A DNA stretch of 27,014 nt from positions 1 to 27,014 of IMG/VR virus record IMGVR_UViG_3300036398_003980; one strand, given 5' to 3'. This document shows positions 19,930-27,014 of the stretch, one piece after another. The position numbers and the translations under genes were made by a program. Numbering within the stretch: position 1 is the first letter of the stretch; each line of letters starts with the position of its first letter. The stretch comes from a virus. The notes under the pieces were generated by a model. It was not told where the DNA came from, made no database searches, and saw only the letters and a program-made list of their open reading frames with translations.

Positions 19930-21425
19930 TTGTAGGTGGGTGTCTTGGTGCGCCAGTCCTCTTCCTGCCCACCGTATTTGTCCAGCCACTCCGCCATGAG
20001 CTTACGGTTGTGCGCGTTACCGGGCGAGGTGCGGTTGGCGATCCAGTAGCTCGTGTGCCACTCGTGCCAGATGGCGTGCTTCAGTTCGCAGCCCGTGACG
20101 TGCGCGTTCCGGCGAATGAGGTTCCGCATCACGTTGTCCCACGACTCGCGGCCCATGAGCATGTCGGGGAAAAGCCCGCCGTTCTTCCTCCACCACGACA
20201 CGGAGAACGCGTACAGGTCGCACCCGCTGTACCACTGGGCGCGTCGGATGTCGTACTCGTCCTTCGGGAGGCGGATGGTGAGCGGGTGGTGGTAGTCCCA
20301 CCGGTGCGCGTAAGCCGCACCATGACGCTGCACGGTTTCCGCGATCTGGCCCGTGAGCCCCGCACTGAACCCGATGTCGTCGTTGCAGAGGACGATGATG
20401 GAGTCGTCGCCCTTGGCCTGCGCCACTGCATTCTCAATCAGGTCGCGGATGTACGGCACCGGCTTGTCCCCAATGTCGCGCCCGTCACGCTTGGCCTCGA
20501 AACGAATCTCCTTCCACGGGCCGTTCTGGAACTCCAGCTTCCGCGTGGCGATGGCACGACCGAGCCGCGCCGCCGTCTTGTCGCCGTCCACGGGTCCGTA
20601 GTTCGTCGCGAAGAGTAGCTCCGGCATCGTGCCCTTGGTGACAGCGTGGGCAATCTCCTCCACACGCTTGATCGCCTCGCTGTAGAAGCACCGCAGCACC
20701 TGATGAGTGCGCCACGCGGCCCAACCGAACTCGACGTTGTGATCCGGCAGCAGGGCCACGGTCTTCATCGTCGGCACGGCGGCGGAGAGGTGCAGCGGGA
20801 ACGAGTCGATGGTGACGAGCCCCACGGCCTTCTCGTAGAAGGCCAAGAGGTCGTACGGGTGCTTGCCTCTGTAGGCACTGATGTTCTCGACCTGATAACC
20901 CGGAAGTGCGGCCTTGAGCAGCTCGAAGAACTCGGGGGCCTGCTTGAACGGAGCGGTCCACCCTGCGCCCGAGAAAAGAACAAGCGGCTTCGTAATGGGG
21001 CCGAGCTGCTCCAAGAGTTTCGCCTCGGCCTCCGTGTCGCGCTGGTCGAACACCAGCTCAGGACGCTCGAACGACAGCTCGGTCCGAGAACGCTTCCAGA
21101 TTTCCCGGCTGAATGACCGCATGTCGAACGCGTAGTTCACGCCGGTCCCGTGCACCGAACAGTCGATGATCGGGTACCCCTGAAACTTCTTCGCGAGGAA
21201 CGCCTTCGCCTCCGCCACCTGATCGAACTTGCCGTCGAAGAGAATGGGCTCGACGTAGCTCACGCCCTCCAAGAGCGGCGCGAATTCCTTCGCGATGCAC
21301 AGCCTTGCGGGGCGGTTGTGGTTCTCGGCGTACTGCCTGAGGACGGGGAGCAGGATGGTGATGTCCCCGTTGCGACCCAGCATCAGGTAGATGTCAGTCG
21401 AGGTACTGGAAACGGTTCGTTGCAT
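19926..21425 (-). CDS. Two-domain glycosyltransferase: GT9-like N-terminus, GT-A-like C-terminus
   Basis: In this 499-aa protein, residues 10-270 follow the GT9 (ADP-heptose transferase) plan. DIYLMLGRNGDITILLPVLR is the first strand and loop, LVLFSGAGWTAPFKQAPEFF (149-168) matches the GT9 'HPGA' segment, and LVTIDSFPLHLSAAVPTMKT (203-222) matches the 'vDTgxxHlAaA' donor site. Residues 300-499 look like a second, GT-A-type domain: IIVLCNDDIGFSAG (343-356) as DxD, and WYSGCDLYAFSVSWW...DMLMGRESWDN. Donor and acceptor are unknown; modification of host lipopolysaccharide or virion protein are both possible. The chosen ATG 21425 overlaps the terminase end by 32 nt and keeps the first strand; a later ATG (21383) would lose it. 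Confidence 0.75.
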   Translation of the reverse strand: MQRTVSSTSTDIYLMLGRNGDITILLPVLRQYAENHNRPARLCIAKEFAPLLEGVSYVEPILFDGKFDQVAEAKAFLAKKFQGYPIIDCSVHGTGVNYAFDMRSFSREIWKRSRTELSFERPELVFDQRDTEAEAKLLEQLGPITKPLVLFSGAGWTAPFKQAPEFFELLKAALPGYQVENISAYRGKHPYDLLAFYEKAVGLVTIDSFPLHLSAAVPTMKTVALLPDHNVEFGWAAWRTHQVLRCFYSEAIKRVEEIAHAVTKGTMPELLFATNYGPVDGDKTAARLGRAIATRKLEFQNGPWKEIRFEAKRDGRDIGDKPVPYIRDLIENAVAQAKGDDSIIVLCNDDIGFSAGLTGQIAETVQRHGAAYAHRWDYHHPLTIRLPKDEYDIRRAQWYSGCDLYAFSVSWWRKNGGLFPDMLMGRESWDNVMRNLIRRNAHVTGCELKHAIWHEWHTSYWIANRTSPGNAHNRKLMAEWLDKYGGQEEDWRTKTPTYK

Positions 21426-23265
21426 CGGTGCGTGGTTTGAAACGATTGATGGCCTCGTCGGAACCGGAGCCTCTTTCCGCAGTGCCCACGGGACCGGCGA
21501 CATTCAATCTTACGCCATGGATCAGCAGAGTTAAAGAGTCCGCGAAGTCGGGCGACTTGTTGCCACGCGACTTGTACTCGGTCTTCGCCTCCACCTTGAT
21601 CTTGCCGCGTGCCGACGTGTTGAACTGCCGCGTCGTGAGTTCGTGGAACAGACGCTCGGTCGGCATCGTGCCCGAAATCTTGAGGATGCTGTGCTCGAAG
21701 AATTTCCTCGTCGCGTACCACAGCTCCGTCACCAGACGCTCGTAGAGGTCGAATGGCGTCTCGGTGTCCTCCGCGAGAATCTTGATCTCGGACGCGGAGA
21801 AGCTGGGGTTTACGCCCCTCACCGGCCCCCACGTCGCCTTGAGGTAGTCGTGCACGCCCGCGCCGTTCACGGTGCGGTCCACGCACAGCCACTCCGGGTC
21901 CACGCCCGCGTTCTCGCACGTCTCGCGAATACTCCTCGCCATCGCCAGCGTCTCCGCCTTCGGCAGCTTGAACTGCTGGTCGATCTGAATGACGTTCCGA
22001 CGCAGCGGCCTGCCGTCTTCCCCGACGAACGTGCGTATCTCGCCCTCGGGCTTCTCCTTCGTCGGGCGCATGCGCCACCCGGACGCAAGGCCGTAGCGTC
22101 CCACGGTCATCACCGCGTTGTCGTCGCCTTCGAGCGCAATGTCCACGCCTGCGACCGGCGTTGAGTTGACGAAAACAAATTCCCCCTGCGCTTCGTTCAG
22201 CAGGGCCTGCGGGATGATGACGATGTCCGAGCCCTCACGCGGGAACGCGCCACGGGCGAAGGTGTAGTACCCACGCGTGTTCACGCCGCCCGCGTTGGCG
22301 ATGATCCGCTCGACGCCCGTCTTCGTCTGCAGGCCGGGGTACAGCATCTTGCCCTCGATGACGTTCTCGGAACGCATGCCGTCGAGCCGCACGACGTTCC
22401 AGCCTCTGCGGCTCTTCCACGTTATGCTGTGGTCCAGATCGAAGTGCCCCCAACCGTTCTCGGGCTCGCAGCGTACACCGCACGCACCGTTCTGGTCCTT
22501 GGGGTTGAAGGCCGCGAAAATCTTGAACTGCTCCAGACCGTCGGTGTTCGACAGAATGTTGGACACGTCCTCCCAGATACCCACCGGGATGTCCTCCGCT
22601 TCCTCCAGCATGATGCGCAGTCGGCTCATGCGGCCCAGAAGAGGGTGGGGCTTCGGACGCGGCTTTACCTTGATGCCCTGCAGTTTTGCAGGTGCCTTCT
22701 TGCCGATGGGAACAATGACGCCGTAGATACCGGCGTCTCGCTTGTGCGGGTCAAGAGTGATACCCAGACGAATACACTCGCCCGGGCTAGGAATCGCAGC
22801 CGACTGGTGAAGGTTGACGAGGTGCGAGAAGAGATTCTTTTCAAGGTGATCCTCGCTGGGTCCAACGACTTTCACGTTCGTGAACTCTGGGTCGCGGAGC
22901 CAATCGAGGTACAGCCAGACGCCCAGCGAGAACGATTTGCCCACGGACGCCGCGCCCATGATCATGAGCTGGCTGGACTTCCTGATCTCCTGCCACATGA
23001 GCTGCACGCTGCCGGGGTGTGGGGAGAAGGTCGCCGCGGGCCAGAGTAGGGCAGCGGTGTCGGCGTACCGTCCTTGGTCCAGCAGCCACTGCCGGAACGT
23101 GACCAGAATCTGAATCGCCTCCGCGTCGCTGGTCGTTTGGGCGTTCGCCCTCTTGACCTGCAGGATGAGGTCCGCAGCGGCCTTCTTGTCGTCAAGCTCG
23201 TGGAGCTGGTGGGCGACGCGACGCACGAGGTCCGTCACCGCATCGGGGGCAGCGGTGGTAGTCAT
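21394..23265 (-). CDS. terL: Terminase large subunit
   Basis: The 623-aa ATPase-nuclease packages DNA into the procapsid through the portal. The Walker A-like motif is MGAASVGKSFS (103-113) and Walker B is RIMLEEAED (217-225) with the catalytic Glu. A motif III-like FAAFNP (250-255) follows. The nuclease domain has GVDIALEGDDNAV (373-385) with a catalytic Asp, VDRTVNGAGVHDY (462-474), and RGNKSPDFADSLTLL (567-581) with the final catalytic Asp(s). Length and motif order are normal for TerL. ATG 23265 overlaps the TGA of the 93-aa gene upstream. The last 30 residues overlap the glycosyltransferase start. Confidence 0.93.
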   Translation of the reverse strand: MTTTAAPDAVTDLVRRVAHQLHELDDKKAAADLILQVKRANAQTTSDAEAIQILVTFRQWLLDQGRYADTAALLWPAATFSPHPGSVQLMWQEIRKSSQLMIMGAASVGKSFSLGVWLYLDWLRDPEFTNVKVVGPSEDHLEKNLFSHLVNLHQSAAIPSPGECIRLGITLDPHKRDAGIYGVIVPIGKKAPAKLQGIKVKPRPKPHPLLGRMSRLRIMLEEAEDIPVGIWEDVSNILSNTDGLEQFKIFAAFNPKDQNGACGVRCEPENGWGHFDLDHSITWKSRRGWNVVRLDGMRSENVIEGKMLYPGLQTKTGVERIIANAGGVNTRGYYTFARGAFPREGSDIVIIPQALLNEAQGEFVFVNSTPVAGVDIALEGDDNAVMTVGRYGLASGWRMRPTKEKPEGEIRTFVGEDGRPLRRNVIQIDQQFKLPKAETLAMARSIRETCENAGVDPEWLCVDRTVNGAGVHDYLKATWGPVRGVNPSFSASEIKILAEDTETPFDLYERLVTELWYATRKFFEHSILKISGTMPTERLFHELTTRQFNTSARGKIKVEAKTEYKSRGNKSPDFADSLTLLIHGVRLNVAGPVGTAERGSGSDEAINRFKPRTDATNRFQYLD

Positions 23266-23543
23266 CGGGTCGCTATGGCCAAAAATTTATAAAAATCTCT
23301 GGGTCTACTTAGCGGCTTTGCGGGGCGCGGCCCCCCCTCCCGGGGGTGTGCGGCGACCGTCGTGGCCAGCCCACTACGCGTCACAGCGGTCCCACTACGC
23401 GTAGTTATCAGGCACTTACGCAGGCCGACGTGGGCCGTCTGCGCACAACAAATATTATGTTTAGTCGGAGCGTGTCGTACCAACGTAACGACCTGACCAC
23501 TACGCGTGTCCACGACTCCGGGACGATGGGTCGTCGGGCTCAT
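23262..23543 (-). CDS. Candidate 93-aa gene between the terminase genes, carrying in-frame TRSG repeats
   Basis: The translation is basic and low in hydrophobic core (many Arg, Thr, Pro) and matches no family I know, so by composition alone it would be doubtful. Both its ends, however, fit the coupling pattern of this genome: its ATG (23543) overlaps the TGA of the gene before it, and its TGA overlaps the ATG of terL. It contains three identical 11-mers (ACGCGTAGTGG on this strand) all in the same frame, each encoding TRSG. It may be a real small gene, or a spacer carrying a DNA site that happens to remain open. Confidence 0.45.
   Translation of the reverse strand: MSPTTHRPGVVDTRSGQVVTLVRHAPTKHNICCAQTAHVGLRKCLITTRSGTAVTRSGLATTVAAHPREGGPRPAKPLSRPRDFYKFLAIATR
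23371..23507. repeat. Three copies of CCACTACGCGT between small and large terminase genes
   Basis: Identical 11-mers lie at 23371-23381, 23392-23402 and 23497-23507, with offsets of 21 and 105 bp (2 and 10 DNA turns). The middle copy extends to the perfect 12-bp palindrome ACTACGCGTAGT (23394-23405). Spacing and location suggest a protein-binding array such as a packaging site, but all are also in frame within a possible gene. Confidence 0.75.
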
Positions 23544-23971
23544 GGGCCTACGGGACCACTCCCCTGCCCTGCCGGAGTGGGGGAGGGCTCAGAAACTTTT
23601 ATGTCCGAGGTGAGCGAAGCGAGTTCGCTAAGGGCGTTTTGCGCGGTAGTTAGGTTCGTATTCGCGCCAGCATTATTGTAGGGCTGAGTCCGATACTGTT
23701 CGGAAGAAATCTTCCCGTATCCGAAACGCTCGGCGTATTCACGGAGACGCTTCACCGACTCAAGCGTCGGCACTCTGCGCCCGTTGACCCACAGCGGAGG
23801 AAGCCCTTCGCCCATGTAGTGGTCGAGGTACTGCATCCGCTTCTTCCACCCTGCGCCCTGCGTGCGGTCCATCCACGCGACGATCTCGCGGACCTCATCA
23901 CGTCGGCGCATGGCCTCGACGCGGAACTCAGTCTTGAGGCAATACAGCCGGTACTTTTTCTTGGCTACCAT
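23540..23971 (-). CDS. Hypothetical protein between the terminase genes
   Basis: The 143-aa frame from ATG 23971 is basic at the N-terminus (MVAKKKYRLYCLKTEFRVEA). It has WMDRTQGAGWKKRMQYLDHY in the middle and a Ser/Thr/Pro-rich C-terminal tail (about 95-143). I do not recognise a family. It overlaps the small terminase candidate by 44 nt and ends with an ATGA overlap with the next ORF. A longer version from 24097 would overlap too deeply and has a junk-like Arg/Ser-rich extension. Confidence 0.6.
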   Translation of the reverse strand: MVAKKKYRLYCLKTEFRVEAMRRRDEVREIVAWMDRTQGAGWKKRMQYLDHYMGEGLPPLWVNGRRVPTLESVKRLREYAERFGYGKISSEQYRTQPYNNAGANTNLTTAQNALSELASLTSDIKVSEPSPTPAGQGSGPVGP

Positions 23972-24629
23972 CGGAAAGATTCTCCGCTGCCCGCTGCGCT
24001 TTGCGTGCACGCTTCTCTTCCTCGGCGTGCTCCTGCATCTCGGTGAGTGCGCTGATGACCGAGCGCACGCTGACCACGCTCGCGGCACTCGTGCCACGGT
24101 CGCTGGAGTTCACGGTCTCGGCGGCGGTGGGAATCTTGTCGCCGAGAGCCCGGTACGACATGTTCTGCACCGTCTCCAACGCCTTGGCCAAATCGAGCAC
24201 GGCCTTCGGGTTCACGTCGATCCGCTCAACCGCACCGTCCGCAGCGAACTTGAACTTCACCAACTGCCGCAGAAGTTCCTCGGGATCGGAAAGAAGTCGT
24301 AGTGCGTCCTCCAGCACGTCGCGCATGCGCTGTGCCTGCAGGTAGTTCACGGCGCGGTTGGCCACGCGCTCGGCGTCGCTCTCGCCCGCACCGGTCTTCA
24401 AACGCTTGAGCTTGGCGACCCAGTTGAAGTCGTGCTCCAAGGCGACGAGCGCAGCGAGCGGCACCTTGGAAGCGATGGCGGTCTTTTCGAGGTCACCCGA
24501 GAACGCAGCGTAGCACATCCACGCCCGGGCCTGATCGACCGACTCCAGCGAAACCTTGGGTCGCCGAGGTGCTGGCCCTTCCGCGGGGTCTTCGATCCAC
24601 GTCGTCAGCGGGTTGGGGGTGTCATCCAT
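23928..24629 (-). CDS. Putative terminase small subunit
   Basis: The 233-aa protein has a disordered N-terminus (1-28). A helix-turn-helix-like region (about 33-75: RAWMCYAAFSGDLEKTAIAS, VPLAALVALEHDFNW) resembles the DNA-binding part of TerS proteins. Helical segments then follow (85-165) for oligomerisation, and a charged C-terminal tail (about 195-233). Its place as first gene of the packaging operon upstream of TerL supports the role of recognising the phage DNA for packaging. The call is from layout and context, without a decisive motif. ATG 24629 was chosen over an upstream ATG (24722) because the CGTATACT motif lies 7 nt before it and the upstream extension has no family character. Confidence 0.65.
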   Translation of the reverse strand: MDDTPNPLTTWIEDPAEGPAPRRPKVSLESVDQARAWMCYAAFSGDLEKTAIASKVPLAALVALEHDFNWVAKLKRLKTGAGESDAERVANRAVNYLQAQRMRDVLEDALRLLSDPEELLRQLVKFKFAADGAVERIDVNPKAVLDLAKALETVQNMSYRALGDKIPTAAETVNSSDRGTSAASVVSVRSVISALTEMQEHAEEEKRARKAQRAAENLSDGSQEKVPAVLPQD

Positions 24630-24636
24630 GTGCTGC

Positions 24637-24644
24637 AGTATACG
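24637..24644 (-). promoter_or_regulatory. CGTATACT motif, candidate promoter of the packaging operon
   Basis: The minus-strand sequence reads CCGTATACTGCAGCACATG. A -10 at TATACT would place the start of transcription one base before ATG 24629, giving an effectively leaderless message. It is the first minus-strand gene after the divergent region, where a promoter is needed. Confidence 0.5.
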
Positions 24645-24727
24645 GTATGCGTTCGGGCAATACCAGAAAGAATCGCGTTTACGGGCCGAACGACCCGAAA
24701 GCCCACCGACCCATCGTCCCATCGACG

Positions 24728-24765
24728 AAAAGCCCGCAGGATCAAGGGCAGCAGGGCCTGCGGGC
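24728..24765 (-). terminator. Possible intrinsic terminator upstream of the packaging operon
   Basis: A perfect 9-bp stem, GCCCGCAGG (24732-24740) with CCTGCGGGC (24757-24765), has a 16-nt loop. Read on the minus strand it is followed by TTTTCG. It would stop transcription entering from the right before the CGTATACT motif, the same order (terminator then motif) as after the capsid gene. Confidence 0.5.
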
Positions 24766-25129
24766 CGAAGAGAAGGCGGAGCCCAGCCCTAAAACAATAG
24801 GCCCCAAACCACACACAAGTTTCAAACCCTAAGTCACGGTCCTCCAACCACTTCTATCTCTATTTCTTTTTATACTTAATATAATAAAAAAAGAGAGAGA
24901 GTCTGGGGAACTGCAGCGGCTCCCGAGCGTGTTCGGGACCGGACCCGCCGCCCGCCACCTCTTGTCCGCCAAACATTCCACATATCGACGATAACCCGTT
25001 CTCGCCTCCTACGACCTTACGTCCCAACGACTTACCTCTGCACAAACCCCTAAATAATTCCGTCGGAAATTCGCAAAGACCGAAAAAACCCGCTGGACAG
25101 GGGCTCCGAGGGCCTGTCATTGCAAGAGC
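24766..25129. other. Divergent non-coding region with AT-rich tract
   Basis: No convincing gene lies between the leftward packaging operon and the rightward module. At 24861-24900 there is a sharp AT-rich, purine/pyrimidine-biased tract with CTATTTCTTTT, TATACTTAATATAATAAAAA and then AAGAGAGAGAG, including a perfect TATAAT at 24880-24885. No properly spaced -35 was seen on either strand. It could hold early promoters or a DNA-unwinding element of an origin; neither is shown. Confidence 0.5.
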
Positions 25130-25804
25130 ATGACACCCATCCAGACCTTTCACTCCGCCCCGCTGGACCAGCGTATTCCCGACACCGCTACCTCCCGGCG
25201 CACCGCGGGCAAGACGAAGTACAAGCCCGTGATGGACGAGGATCAGGCCCGGGAGATCGTCCTCTGCCGTATCGGCGAAGCCGAGAGCCCCACCGGCCCG
25301 AGAACCCTGAGCGTCTTCGCCCGGCAGATGTACGAGTACGGGCTCACGCGGCGCATCGTCTCAGCGAGCCTTTTGAGCCAACTGTTCTCCGGCAACATGT
25401 ACCCGCACCTCAAGGACCGCGAGGGCCGACCGTTTGACTGGAAGCTCGTCCCGCGTGCTACCCGGGGACGCCGCCCGGGAGGACAATCGAAGAAGGGCGA
25501 CCTGAGCCGCCTCCAGCGGCAGGTCAATCACCTGAGCCTCGTGGTCCGCACGCTCTGCGACCGCATGGGCCTGTCGGACGAGCTGGACCCGTTCGAGGCT
25601 CCCGAGGCGGACGACGCCGAGGTCAGCGACACGCCGCCGGTCCGCAAGCCGAGGTACGTCAACGACATCTTGGTGGAAGACGACGCGGACCTTGTCGAGA
25701 CGCCCGCCTCCACGCCGCCTCCCGAGGACGAGGACGAGGACGACGGTGACGAGCCCGTGAACACGATCCCGCAGCCCACCGTCCCGCCGCCCCGCCGGAG
25801 CTAA
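25130..25804 (+). CDS. Hypothetical protein with possible HTH and acidic tail
   Basis: The 224-aa protein is the first gene of the rightward module. Residues about 60-100 (LSVFARQMYEYGLTRRIVSA followed by SLLSQLFSGNMYPHL) have the look of a small helix-turn-helix ending in a 'G-x-x-x-P-H-L' turn as in phage DNA-binding regulators. A basic patch (RATRGRRPGGQSKKG, about 109-123), a helical segment (125-147) and a strongly acidic, Pro-rich tail (150-224, with EDEDEDDGDE) follow. A DNA-binding early regulator is a reasonable guess, no more. There is no clear Shine-Dalgarno before ATG 25130. Confidence 0.65.
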   Translation: MTPIQTFHSAPLDQRIPDTATSRRTAGKTKYKPVMDEDQAREIVLCRIGEAESPTGPRTLSVFARQMYEYGLTRRIVSASLLSQLFSGNMYPHLKDREGRPFDWKLVPRATRGRRPGGQSKKGDLSRLQRQVNHLSLVVRTLCDRMGLSDELDPFEAPEADDAEVSDTPPVRKPRYVNDILVEDDADLVETPASTPPPEDEDEDDGDEPVNTIPQPTVPPPRRS

Positions 25805-25841
25805 ACCTTTTCGTCCAGTAATCCCACAACCCATACAGCAC

Positions 25842-26084
25842 ATGTCCTCAAAGAAACCCAAAGAAAGCCCGTACCTTCTTCGCCGCGTCGAGAACGGGTA
25901 CATGATCCTCGACCTGTCCACCGAATCCAAGCCCGGCACCGTCTGGGTCGCCAAGACGAACGACGAGGTGTACTCGTTGCTCACTCTTCTCGGGGCCACG
26001 TCCATCGAAGTCCTCACCGACCAAGCTGCCGAGCTGATCGCAGTGAAGAGGCAGATCAAAAAGGCGAAGGAGAACAAGTCGTGA
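25842..26084 (+). CDS. Hypothetical small protein
   Basis: The 80-aa protein has a basic start (MSSKKPKESPYLLRRVENGY), a beta-strand-like middle (MILDLSTES...GTVWVAKTNDE), and a helical, Lys-rich end (VKRQIKKAKENKS). I do not recognise it. The stop overlaps the GTG start of the next gene (GTGA), indicating coupling. No Shine-Dalgarno precedes its ATG. Confidence 0.65.
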   Translation: MSSKKPKESPYLLRRVENGYMILDLSTESKPGTVWVAKTNDEVYSLLTLLGATSIEVLTDQAAELIAVKRQIKKAKENKS

Positions 26085-26479
26085 GCACCCCCGACGCATT
26101 CAGACTCGTCCGCGACCTCCGCATCATGCAGGAGTCCGAGGACGAGCGCAACGGCGACGCCGCGCCGCAGACGGCACGTCACGCTGCCGAGATGATCGAG
26201 TCCTTGTCGGTGCGCCTGTACTGGGCGGAGCGCAATCTCGCTTCCGCGTTGGACGCGCTGAAGTGGCCGCAGGGAGAAGATCGTTCTTCCGAGCCGCCCA
26301 TCCACTCGGTGGTGATCAGTGTCTGCGGCGAACGCGCCGGGAAGTCCCTGCGGATTGATTACGCCTTCTCGCCGGAGACGATTGAATCGTCCAAGTTCGA
26401 CGTGTTCCGCTTCGCCTACGATCACTTGTGCCGCAAGCTGGCCAAGGAAATCGCCCGCCCGGAGGAGGCCCAGCCATGA
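26081..26479 (+). CDS. Hypothetical protein, GTG start
   Basis: The 132-aa protein is rich in helix (AETMIESL-type segments around 34-60), followed by a beta-like part (PPIHSVVISVCGERAGKSLR, about 72-91) and a helical, basic end (DHLCRKLAKEIARPEEAQP). No known family was recognised. GTG 26081 overlaps the previous TGA. AAGGAG lies 9-10 nt before it, inside the upstream gene, and may help initiation. The stop overlaps the next ATG (ATGA). Confidence 0.65.
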   Translation: MSTPDAFRLVRDLRIMQESEDERNGDAAPQTARHAAEMIESLSVRLYWAERNLASALDALKWPQGEDRSSEPPIHSVVISVCGERAGKSLRIDYAFSPETIESSKFDVFRFAYDHLCRKLAKEIARPEEAQP

Positions 26480-27014
26480 GCACGAACACGATTGTCAGTG
26501 ACATCATCGCCGAGCACGACGCGAGGCAGCGCACGCAGCAGACGCGGACGCCGAAGGAAGTGCACGCCCGGATGATCGAGATGACCAACGCGGCCAACGG
26601 CCTGAGGTACGAGGTCGCACGTTTCGGCGACATCGAGCGTCAGCTCAAAGCGGTCCACGAGAAGATGGAGCCGCTCGTCCTGAAGGCCAAGGAGCTGAAC
26701 GACCTCATCTGCGAGCGCGTGTCGCAGGCCAGCCAGCCGTGGGCCATCCACGAGTCGGAGGAACTGTTGCAGAAAGTGCAACAACTCGAACGCGAGAACG
26801 CCGAGCAATGCGTGCTGCTCGGAAAGGGCGGCGAGCGCGAGTGCGCTCTGCTCGGTAAGGTGGAGCGACTCGAACGCGAGAACGCCGAGCTGCGTCGCGA
26901 CGTGTACCAGTGCCCCCCGACATCGGAGAACGATTACGAGGGGCTCACGTGGTCCGATGCTTTCGAGGTGCTCGAACGCGACAACGCTGCGCTGCGCGAT
27001 GACCGCAACGAGTT
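26476..27014 (+). CDS. Coiled-coil protein, C-terminus outside window
   Basis: From ATG 26476 (overlapping the previous TGA) the frame stays open to the window edge, giving 179 visible residues. After a polar N-terminus (MSTNTIVSDIIAEHDARQRT) it is almost continuously helical and charged, with leucine-zipper-like units LERENAEQC, LERENAELR and LERDNAALR. It is probably an oligomeric early protein. No enzymatic motif is seen, and the function is unknown. Confidence 0.7.
   Translation, partial: MSTNTIVSDIIAEHDARQRTQQTRTPKEVHARMIEMTNAANGLRYEVARFGDIERQLKAVHEKMEPLVLKAKELNDLICERVSQASQPWAIHESEELLQKVQQLERENAEQCVLLGKGGERECALLGKVERLERENAELRRDVYQCPPTSENDYEGLTWSDAFEVLERDNAALRDDRNE
26785..26991 (+). repeat. 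Three near-identical 21-mers encoding LERENAE units
   Basis: CTCGAACGCGAGAACGCCGAG occurs at 26785-26805 and 26869-26889, and a variant (CTCGAACGCGACAACGCTGCG) at 26971-26991, all in frame. Spacing is 84 and 102 nt. They look like an internally expanded coiled coil. Confidence 0.8.

Noticed and set aside
23310-23355. Run of C and G (GGCCCCCCCTCCCGGGGG) as a terminator before terL
   Set aside because: A short stem is possible but there is no U-tract on either strand, and the neighbouring genes appear translationally coupled across this region.
24647-24832. A possible 61-aa plus-strand gene (MRSGNTRKNRVYGPNDPKAH...)
   Set aside because: It is hydrophilic, Pro- and Lys-rich with no family character, it crosses the terminator-like hairpin, and it lacks a ribosome-binding site or coupled neighbour. 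It cannot be excluded as a small gene.
24860-25153. A 97-codon minus-strand frame in the divergent region
   Set aside because: It ends in a Lys/Tyr-rich translation of the AT-rich tract, overlaps the start of the plus-strand gene at 25130 and has no coding character.

Overview
This window is part of a tailed-phage (Caudoviricetes) genome or prophage. It carries a terminase pair, portal, putative scaffold, a probable major capsid protein, tail-fibre and tailspike genes, tail-fibre assembly chaperones, a small holin-like protein and an endonuclease VII-type nuclease. I see no tRNA, rRNA, insertion sequence, integrase or CRISPR array. The host cannot be named from sequence. Most of the window is GC-rich (58-70 % in 60-base lines I counted). 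Most genes lack a Shine-Dalgarno sequence, so the host may be a lineage that relies little on that signal. A heptosyltransferase-like enzyme weakly suggests a Gram-negative host.

Layout: from 1 to about 24.63 kb every gene is on the minus strand, forming the packaging and structural module. Read in transcription order (right to left) it runs: small terminase candidate (24629), an unknown gene, a 93-aa ORF with in-frame DNA repeats, large terminase, a two-domain GT9-like glycosyltransferase, three small unknown proteins (two with paired-cysteine motifs), a P-loop dNMP-kinase-like protein, endonuclease VII, portal, a small head gene, the putative scaffold, an HTH-glycosyltransferase fusion, a second GT-A glycosyltransferase, the capsid protein, a lipoprotein and a holin-like protein, a 1233-aa collagen-like fibre, tail chaperone, a FN3/glycine-rich adhesin, a DUF4376 protein, a 44-aa protein, a double GT2 glycosyltransferase, and a collagen-like tailspike cut by the window edge. 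A divergent non-coding region (about 24.63-25.13 kb) with an AT-rich tract separates this from a plus-strand module of unrecognised, probably early, genes.

Expression logic: many neighbouring genes overlap as ATGA or GTGA, pointing to translational coupling. Four intergenic copies of CGTATACT on the minus strand sit in front of apparent transcription units (small terminase, capsid, lipoprotein, tailspike). Two of them would start transcription at or within a base of the ATG. The capsid gene is isolated between one such motif and a strong intrinsic terminator, and has its own 5' leader.

Most interesting: four glycosyltransferase genes are embedded among virion genes, and two of the virion proteins carry long Gly-X-Thr collagen arrays. 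This suggests, but does not prove, a phage-encoded system that glycosylates its own fibres or capsid. One glycosyltransferase carries an N-terminal Cro/CI-like helix-turn-helix, and two 18-bp palindromes 31 bp apart lie directly in front of its gene, as expected of an autoregulated enzyme-repressor fusion.
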